A stretch of DNA of 64,000 bases from Bordetella sp. H567. GTDB taxonomy: Bacteria > Pseudomonadota > Gammaproteobacteria > Burkholderiales > Burkholderiaceae_B. The DNA lies in assembly GCF_001704295.1 (NCBI RefSeq), contig NZ_CP012334.1, forward strand, positions 2,678,084 through 2,742,083, in the 5' to 3' direction. The notes beneath the pieces are model-generated. The model was not told where the DNA came from and did no database searches. It worked only from the letters and a program-made list of their open reading frames with translations. Positions 58,521-64,000 of the stretch are shown here, one piece after another. Each line of letters starts with the position of its first letter. Positions within the stretch are counted from its first letter, which is position 1. The position numbers and the translations under genes were made by a program.

Positions 58521-59630
58521 CTATAAATCCAGCCCCAGCAGGTGCTGCGCATTGCCGCCCAGAATGGCGATACGCTGCGCGTCGGTCAGCGTCCGGGTCG
58601 CGAACACCTGGTCCACCGGGTGTTCTTCCCACGGAATCGGATGATCGGTGCCCAGCACGACCTGGCTGGCGCCTACCTGGGCGACGAGGTGCCGCAGCGC
58701 CTCCGGGGTGAACACCAGGTTATCGAAGTACAGCTGGTTCAGGTATTCCGTCGGTTTTTTCTTCAGGACGATATCCGGATTGCAGTTCTGCGGCGATACG
58801 AAGCAGGAGTGATCCATGCGCGGCGCATACGATCCCAGATAGCCTCCGCCATGCGCGGCCAGTATCTTCAGGCGCGGAAACTTGTCCAGCACGCCCTCGA
58901 AAATCAGGTGTTGCAGCGCCAGCGTGGTGTCCAGCGGGTTGCCCGTCACATTCGATAGCCAGCCGTTGCCCTTCAAGCGTTTGGCCAGTTCCGGGGTGCT
59001 TTGCGGATGGATGAACAGGACGGCGCCTAGTTCTTCGGCCTTGGCCCATACCGGATGGAATTTCGGATCGGCGAACTCCTCGCCGTTCACGCTGCCACCG
59101 ATGGCGGCGCCGCGCAGTCCTTGCGTCCGGATCGCCGTCTCCAGCTCTTGCACGGCCAGGTCGGGATACTGCAGGCTAAGCGATGCGAAGGCGGCGAAGC
59201 GCTTGGGGTAGGCCGCGCACAGTTCGGCGAAGCGGGCGTTATGGATCTTCACGATGGCGGCCGCGGTGTCGTGGTCCTTGCGATACCAGAAGGGATTGAT
59301 GGACAACACTTCCATGTCGATGCCCATCGCGTCCATCGCCGCCAGGCGCTTCTGCACGGCCTCCTTGTTGTCTGCCGCGATGAAGTGTTCCGGTACGCCC
59401 TTGACCGGCGGCAGCACGCTCTTCGCATCGGCGCCCATCAGGTCGATGGCGTCCTGGAAGTAGCAATGCGAATGCGTGTCGACGGTGCGGACGCGCTTGC
59501 CATCGACGGTAACCGGTAGGTGCCATGACGTCTGGGGCGCCTGCGCACGGGCGGCATCCAGCAAGCCACAGGAGCAAAAGCCGATGCCCAGGCCGGTGGC
59601 GGATTTCAAGAAAGCTCGACGGGATTTCAT
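58521..59630 (-). CDS. Tat-exported amidohydrolase (ACMSD/amidohydrolase-2 family)
   Basis: The 369-residue protein has a twin-arginine signal (SRRAFLKSATGLGIG). The TIM-barrel metal hydrolase follows: TVDTHSHCYF (HxH metal pair), VLFIHPQST, LAAHGGGYLGSYAPR and VVLGTDHPIPWEEHP (catalytic Asp). The family includes decarboxylases such as ACMSD and hydrolases of aromatic or lactone acids. The start at 59630 has GGAG close by. Export of a folded, metal-loaded enzyme is unusual for the decarboxylase members. The stop abuts the LysR stop. Confidence 0.9.
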   Translation of the reverse strand: MKSRRAFLKSATGLGIGFCSCGLLDAARAQAPQTSWHLPVTVDGKRVRTVDTHSHCYFQDAIDLMGADAKSVLPPVKGVPEHFIAADNKEAVQKRLAAMDAMGIDMEVLSINPFWYRKDHDTAAAIVKIHNARFAELCAAYPKRFAAFASLSLQYPDLAVQELETAIRTQGLRGAAIGGSVNGEEFADPKFHPVWAKAEELGAVLFIHPQSTPELAKRLKGNGWLSNVTGNPLDTTLALQHLIFEGVLDKFPRLKILAAHGGGYLGSYAPRMDHSCFVSPQNCNPDIVLKKKPTEYLNQLYFDNLVFTPEALRHLVAQVGASQVVLGTDHPIPWEEHPVDQVFATRTLTDAQRIAILGGNAQHLLGLDL

Positions 59631-59964
59631 TCTGTCTCCATGGGTCTTGTCGTTATGAGGTATGTCGACGCGACGACCACGCGGCGGTCGTTCGCGCTGG
59701 GAAGCGGGCCGATCCCTCTCCTCCGCATTGGCCGCATGGCGGCCAATGGCATTTGATCGATCGCTAACCAAAGGGCAGCATACAGATAAAAGGGCCTGCG
59801 CCAAGGCAAGCCGTTTCCTCATGAGACTACCTTCTGCGACGGAAACAACAGGACGAAGCGCACACAGGCCGTTGAAAGCCGGAAGGCGCTAGCGGCGTGA
59901 TGTCTGGAATGCGAGTTGCTGGGCGCGTACGGCCTTCCGCACTTGTGCACAAGGACCCGCCGTC
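59631..59964. other. Intergenic region between amidohydrolase and MgtC-type genes
   Basis: 334 bases with no supported gene. It contains the leftward promoter of the amidohydrolase and the rightward promoter of the MgtC-type gene. I see no riboswitch-like Mg2+ leader of the mgtA/mgtC kind and no clear inverted repeat. Confidence 0.55.
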
Positions 59965-60690
59965 ATGAACATGCCGCTATCACCCACATGGCCCGACATC
60001 GCGCTGCGCCTGGCGCTTACCATGGTTGCCGGCGCGGTGATCGGCTTCAATCGCGAAGCGCGCGGCCATGCCGCCGGATTGCGCACCACCATCCTGGTGT
60101 GCCTGGCCGCCTCGGTGGCCATGGTGCAGGCCAACATACTGCTTACGCTTTCCGGCAAGACGCTGTCCTCGTTCGTCGTCATGGACCTGATGCGGCTGCC
60201 GCTGGGCGTGCTGACGGGCGTGGGCTTCATCGGGGGCGGCGCGATACTGCGCAAGGGCGACCTGCTTACCGGCGTCACCACCGCGGCCACCCTCTGGCTC
60301 GTCACCATCATCGGGCTTTGCCTGGGCGGCGGACAACTGGCGCTGGGCATCTGTGCCACGGTCCTCGGCGTGTTCACGCTCTGGGTGCTCAAACGTGTGG
60401 ACCTGGCGATCCCGCACGAACATTGGGCCCGCGTAGTGGTCCTGGATGACCCCGGCGCCGACACGCTGCGCGATTTGCCCGCGCTGGTCGCGGCGAAGGG
60501 GAGGGCAACGCATTGCCAGGCCTATTTCGAAAGCCGCCAGGAAACCGGCGAGCGCGCACAGGCTGAATACGCGTTCCGGCTTGCGTGGCGGTGCCGCCCA
60601 GGCACCGACATGTCGCTCCACGTGCTGACGTGGATCCAGTCCCGCTATCAGGTCAAGTGCTTCGACATGGCCAGCCAGGACAAGGGCTGA
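59965..60690 (+). CDS. MgtC/SapB-family membrane protein
   Basis: The 241-residue protein has the conserved MgtC core: ALTMVAGAVIGFNREARGHAAGLRTT, then GVLTGVGFIGGGAILRKG and GVTTAATLWLV (about 15-125, four to five membrane helices). A C-terminal cytoplasmic domain (about 150-241) is ACT-like in pattern. MgtC proteins help growth at low Mg2+ and inside phagocytes, in some cases by acting on the F-type ATPase. The start is one of two near ATGs (59965, 59971). It is a single gene. Confidence 0.93.
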   Translation: MNMPLSPTWPDIALRLALTMVAGAVIGFNREARGHAAGLRTTILVCLAASVAMVQANILLTLSGKTLSSFVVMDLMRLPLGVLTGVGFIGGGAILRKGDLLTGVTTAATLWLVTIIGLCLGGGQLALGICATVLGVFTLWVLKRVDLAIPHEHWARVVVLDDPGADTLRDLPALVAAKGRATHCQAYFESRQETGERAQAEYAFRLAWRCRPGTDMSLHVLTWIQSRYQVKCFDMASQDKG

Positions 60691-60831
60691 AGGACGGAAG
60701 GGCAGTGAAATCCCTAATGGCCGAGCGATTGCACATCAGCGGATATCGCGACTAGTATGTCCAGGATATTGGATCCAATTCCATTCCGGACGGCGTGAAT
60801 ACGCGCCGCCCGCCTGTGCAGGAACCGGCCG

Positions 60832-61605
60832 GTGCTGAATATCAGGCAGTTGAATGTCCGCTTCGGCGGCCTGCGGGTGTTGAACGATGCCACGTTCACC
60901 GTGCGCGACAAAGCGATCACGGGACTCATCGGTCCCAATGGGGCCGGCAAGACCACGCTGTTCAATTGCGTGACCGGTCTGCTGCCGGCGGCGCGCGGCT
61001 CGGTGGAATTCCAGGGCAGCGCGATCCTTGGCTGGCGGGCCGATCGCATCGCCCGGGCCGGCCTGGTCCGCACCTTCCAGCTGGCGCGCGGTTTTCCCCG
61101 CATGTCGGTATTCGAACACCTGATGCTGTACGGCAGGCAGCAGCCCGGCGAAGGCTTGCTGGCCGCCTGCCTGCGCAGCGCGGCGGCGCGCGAGCGCGAA
61201 CAGGCCTTGCGTGAACAGGCTTTCCAGGTGGCGCGGCGCCTGAAGCTCGCGCAGGTGCTGGACCATCTGGTGGTCGATATATCGGGCGGACAAAAGAAGC
61301 TGCTGGAGATCGGCCGCGCCCTGATGGCCGAACCACGCATGCTGCTCCTGGACGAGCCCATGGCGGGCGTCAATCCCACCCTGGCGCGGGAAATCGCCGA
61401 ACAGCTTGCGCGGCTGCGCGAAGACGGACTGACGGTGCTGTTGATCGAACACGATCTGGAACTGGTGCGCCTGCTGTGCGATGACGTGGTGGTGATGGCC
61501 GAAGGCGCCTTCCTGACCCGTGGCGGCTATGACGAGGTCATCGCGAATGCCGCGGTCCAGGATGCCTATCTTGGCCGGCGCCATCCGGCGAGGGCGGCCT
61601 CATGA
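60832..61605 (+). CDS. livG: Branched-chain-type ABC transporter ATPase LivG
   Basis: The 257-residue ATPase has Walker A GPNGAGKTT, a signature ISGGQKK, Walker B MLLLDEPMAGVNP and the LivG-type C-terminus. The start is a GTG at 60832 with AGGAA eight bases upstream. It is the first gene of the operon livG-livF-receptor-livH, with the second ATPase overlapping by 4 bp. Such systems import branched-chain amino acids, urea, or aromatic acids; the ligand is unknown. Confidence 0.94.
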   Translation: MLNIRQLNVRFGGLRVLNDATFTVRDKAITGLIGPNGAGKTTLFNCVTGLLPAARGSVEFQGSAILGWRADRIARAGLVRTFQLARGFPRMSVFEHLMLYGRQQPGEGLLAACLRSAAAREREQALREQAFQVARRLKLAQVLDHLVVDISGGQKKLLEIGRALMAEPRMLLLDEPMAGVNPTLAREIAEQLARLREDGLTVLLIEHDLELVRLLCDDVVVMAEGAFLTRGGYDEVIANAAVQDAYLGRRHPARAAS

Positions 61606-62336
61606 ATGCGCCGCTGCTCCGCGTGCACGGGCTGGCGGGCGGTTATGCGCCGTCGGATCGCGTGGTCAAGGGCGTGGACCTGGACATCCAGGCGGGGGAA
61701 CTCGTCGTGGTCGTCGGCCCCAACGGCGCCGGCAAGTCCACCTTGCTCAAGCTCATCGCCGGCCTGCATCACCTGGCCGAAGGCCGCATCGAACTGGAAG
61801 GCCGCGCACTGGCCACGCACACGCCGCTGGCGCGCGCCCGTGCCGGCATCGGCTTCGTGCCGCAGGAAAGCAATGTGTTCGGCGCAATGACGGTACGCGA
61901 GAACCTGGAAATGGGCGCCTACCTGCACGGGTGCGGCGAAGAGGCGCGCATCGAATCCATGTACGAGCGCTTTCCCGTGCTGCGCGAAAAACGGCGCGCG
62001 CCGGCGGGCACGCTATCCGGCGGGCAGCGCCAGGTGGTCGCCATGGCGATGGCCCTGATGGGCGAACCCCGCATGCTGCTGCTGGACGAGCCGTCCGCGG
62101 GCCTGTCGCCCGCGGCCTGCGAGGTGCTGTTCGATACGGTCCGCGAACTGGCCGACGGCGGACTGACCATCCTGATGATCGAACAGAACGCGCTGGCGGC
62201 GCTGGATATCGCCGATCGCGGCATCGTCATGGTCAGCGGCACCAAGCGCGCCGACCGCGACGCCCGCGACCTGGCCAACGATCCGGAAACGCGCCGCATG
62301 TTCCTGGGCGGCGCCGCCGAGACCACGGCCTGTTGA
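61602..62336 (+). CDS. livF: Branched-chain-type ABC transporter ATPase LivF
   Basis: The 244-residue ATPase has GPNGAGKST, the signature LSGGQRQ and Walker B MLLLDEPSAGLSP. The LivF-type end IVMVSGTKRADRDARDL differs from LivG. The ATG overlaps the LivG stop (ATGA). The two form the heterodimeric motor of the Liv-type importer. Confidence 0.94.
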   Translation: MNAPLLRVHGLAGGYAPSDRVVKGVDLDIQAGELVVVVGPNGAGKSTLLKLIAGLHHLAEGRIELEGRALATHTPLARARAGIGFVPQESNVFGAMTVRENLEMGAYLHGCGEEARIESMYERFPVLREKRRAPAGTLSGGQRQVVAMAMALMGEPRMLLLDEPSAGLSPAACEVLFDTVRELADGGLTILMIEQNALAALDIADRGIVMVSGTKRADRDARDLANDPETRRMFLGGAAETTAC

Positions 62337-62455
62337 CGCGCGAAGGAGCCCCGCATGGATTAACCGGCCCTGGCCGCTCATTGTCGACCTTGAATCCTTC
62401 GAATTTCCTTCCAGGACGATCCACCGTCCCCACCATCCGACCGAGGACCTCCGCC

Positions 62456-63667
62456 ATGTCGAACCTCCCGCACCGCCGCCGTTTCCTCAAGCTGGCCGCC
62501 GCCGGCGCCGCGCTGGGCGCGCAGCCCTATCTCGTGCGCGGCGCCTACGCGCAGGGCGGGGACCCGATCATGCTGGGGGCGCTATCGCCGCTGTCGGGTT
62601 CCGGCGCCCAATATGGCCCACCGATGCAGCAGGCCATCGCGGCGGTGGTGGACGAGGTCAATGCGGCGGGCGGCGTGCTGGGCCGGCAGATCAAGCTGTT
62701 GCGCGAGGACTGCCAGACCAGCCCGGAAGCCGCCGTGCGGGCGGCGCGCAAGCTGATCGACGTCGATAAAGTGGTGGCGATCATCGGCGTATGGTCGTCG
62801 CCGGTCACGCAGGCAGTGGCGCCGCTGTGCTGGGAAAGCAAGACGGTGATCGCGTGCGCCTCGGGCGCCGACAACCTGACGCACCTGCCGCACCAGGGCT
62901 ATCTGTTCCGCACGCAGCCCACCACCACGCTGCAGGGCCGCAAGTTCGGCGAATTCGCGCTGGCGCAAGGTGCGCGCAAGGTGGTCTATCTGTCGCCACA
63001 AACGCCGTTCGTGCAGTCCATGACGGAAAACATGGCCAAGGCCATGGCGGCGGCCGGCGGCTCGGTCACCACGCTGGTCTACGAAGACAAGAAGGCGAGT
63101 TACCGCACGGAAATCGACAAGGCGCTCGCCGGCAAGCCCGACATGCTCGTGCTGGGCGGCTACGTCGCCGATACCTCGGTGCTGGTGAAGGACATCTACC
63201 GGGCCGGCTACCAGGGCAAGATGCTGTCGTATGCCTATACCATCAACAAGCAGCTGATCGACTCGGTGCCCAAGGCGACGGTCGAAGGCATCTTCACCAT
63301 CGCGCCTTCGCCGGCTGCCGACGGCACCGCCTATGCGCGCCTGAAGAAAATCGTCAATTCGGACAGCCCCGATCCCTATACCGCCCAGGCCTATGACCAT
63401 GCGGACCTGGTCATCATGGCCATGGCGCAGGCCCGCGCCGCTTCCGGCGCGGCGATCAAGGACGCCATTCGCAAGTTGTCGGCGAATGGTGGAGAACGCG
63501 TGGACAACGCGGCGGCGGGCGTGAAAATCCTGGCCGGCGGCGGCAGCGTGGACTACGTCGGCGCCAGCGGCCCATGCCGCTTCACCGACATCGGCGATGT
63601 CGCCGAAGCCAGCTTCCGCTACGAACAGGTCAAGGATGGCAAGGCCGTCCTGCTCAAAATCGCTTGA
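62456..63667 (+). CDS. Liv-type periplasmic substrate-binding protein
   Basis: The 403-residue receptor has a Tat-like signal (HRRRFLKLAAAGAALGAQP) and the type I periplasmic-binding fold: LGALSPLSGSGAQYGP, EVNAAGGVLGRQIKLL and IIGVWSSPVTQAVAPL. The first signature is that of branched-chain/aromatic-acid receptors. GAGGA lies nine bases before the ATG at 62456. It sits between livF and livH. The ligand cannot be named; aromatic acids are common for this group in Burkholderiales. Confidence 0.93.
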   Translation: MSNLPHRRRFLKLAAAGAALGAQPYLVRGAYAQGGDPIMLGALSPLSGSGAQYGPPMQQAIAAVVDEVNAAGGVLGRQIKLLREDCQTSPEAAVRAARKLIDVDKVVAIIGVWSSPVTQAVAPLCWESKTVIACASGADNLTHLPHQGYLFRTQPTTTLQGRKFGEFALAQGARKVVYLSPQTPFVQSMTENMAKAMAAAGGSVTTLVYEDKKASYRTEIDKALAGKPDMLVLGGYVADTSVLVKDIYRAGYQGKMLSYAYTINKQLIDSVPKATVEGIFTIAPSPAADGTAYARLKKIVNSDSPDPYTAQAYDHADLVIMAMAQARAASGAAIKDAIRKLSANGGERVDNAAAGVKILAGGGSVDYVGASGPCRFTDIGDVAEASFRYEQVKDGKAVLLKIA

Positions 63668-63677
63668 AGGATCGCCC

Positions 63678-64000
63678 GTGACGGAGCTGTTGCAAGCGCT
63701 GGCGAACGGGATCATCGCCGGGGCCACGATCGCCTTGCCCGCGGTGGGGCTGTCCATGATGTACGCGGTGCTGCGCTTTCCCAATTTCGCCGTGGCGGGG
63801 GTGGCCAGCGTGGGCGCCTACCTGGCCTATATCGCCAACGTGCGCTGGGGCCTGCCTCCGCTGGCCACCATCCCGGTGGCCTTCTTGGGGGCGGGGCTGG
63901 TGGGGCTGGCCTGCGACTGGGTAGGGATGCGCCGCCTTCGCCGCGTATCCTCATCCGACGGCGGGCTGACCGTCGCGATCGTATCCATCGCCATCATGCT
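63678..64000 (+). CDS. livH: Branched-chain-type ABC permease LivH (3' end outside window)
   Basis: The open frame starts with a GTG at 63678, 10 bp after the receptor stop, and is open to the window end (107 codons). It reads MTELLQALANGIIAGATIAL and later MMYAVLRFPNFAVAGVASVG, which match the LivH permease start (the ALGLxLxYGVLRxxNFAHG pattern). The rest of the operon (remaining livH, livM) should lie beyond the window. Confidence 0.9.
   Translation, partial: MTELLQALANGIIAGATIALPAVGLSMMYAVLRFPNFAVAGVASVGAYLAYIANVRWGLPPLATIPVAFLGAGLVGLACDWVGMRRLRRVSSSDGGLTVAIVSIAIM

Noticed and set aside
59631-59964. Mg2+-sensing leader (as upstream of mgtC/mgtA)
   Set aside because: I could not find the stem-loop alternatives or a Pro-rich leader peptide that such leaders have.
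1-64000. tRNA genes, rRNA genes, insertion sequences or prophage remnants
   Set aside because: Reading both strands I saw no cloverleaf with TTCGAnTC arm, no transposase or integrase motif, and no phage structural gene. A tRNA scan would be needed to exclude small RNA genes fully.

Overview
The window is high-GC, gene-dense bacterial DNA with short intergenic gaps and many GTG starts. It looks like a betaproteobacterium of the Alcaligenaceae (Bordetella/Achromobacter type). The pointers are a Bug-family periplasmic receptor, many TRAP and ABC uptake systems for organic acids, several LysR regulators, and a DUF3348-DUF802-OmpA-DUF2894 block that I know from Burkholderiales. The genus is inferred, not shown. 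I see no rRNA, tRNA, insertion sequence, prophage or CRISPR array.

Layout. 1-2117: the 3' part of selB and an overlapping thioredoxin-reductase-like flavoprotein. 2191-8109: a leftward operon (Bug receptor, M19-type dipeptidase homologue, D-amino-acid dehydrogenase, ornithine-cyclodeaminase-family enzyme) diverging from an XRE-cupin regulator, then an AhpD-like protein. 8643-14574: a complete RND efflux operon. 14747-21022: a very large fold-III PLP decarboxylase followed by two AspT-type exchangers. 21023-23389: a small unknown protein and a ClC transporter with CBS domains. 23693-28493: the DUF3348-DUF802-OmpA-DUF2894 operon. 28672-37540: single-gene units (lipoprotein beta-propeller, HD protein, VOC protein, ChrA, orphan ABC receptor, esterase, CorA/ZntB transporter, PPK2). 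37849-40307: an SGNH-like and MBOAT O-acylation pair. 40355-47677: a LysR-led sugar-acid-type catabolic operon with a TRAP transporter. 47714-51002: a leftward DUF305-YncE-ECF sigma-anti-sigma operon. 51379-53162: a MotA/MotB-type pair diverging from it. 53178-60690: LPX-type leucine-rich-repeat protein, glycosyltransferase, membrane protein, SDR with divergent LysR, Tat-exported amidohydrolase, MgtC-type protein. 60832-64000: a Liv-type branched-chain/aromatic-acid ABC operon that runs off the end.

The most promising little-described system is 23693-28493. The DUF802 protein has a MotA/TolQ/ZorA-like membrane core and a long coiled coil. Fourteen consecutive 11-residue units in that coil put a histidine at the same position in 13 cases. 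Its 4-bp-overlapping partner is a single-pass OmpA protein with the membrane aspartate typical of MotB and ZorB. Together they look like an ion-driven, peptidoglycan-anchored motor of the stator/Zorya class with two uncharacterised cytoplasmic partners. A second, different MotA/MotB pair lies at 51379-53162, also outside any flagellar context. Other leads are the decarboxylase with two AspT exchangers, an M19 homologue with changed metal-site motifs, the selB-coupled flavoprotein and the LPX leucine-rich-repeat protein.
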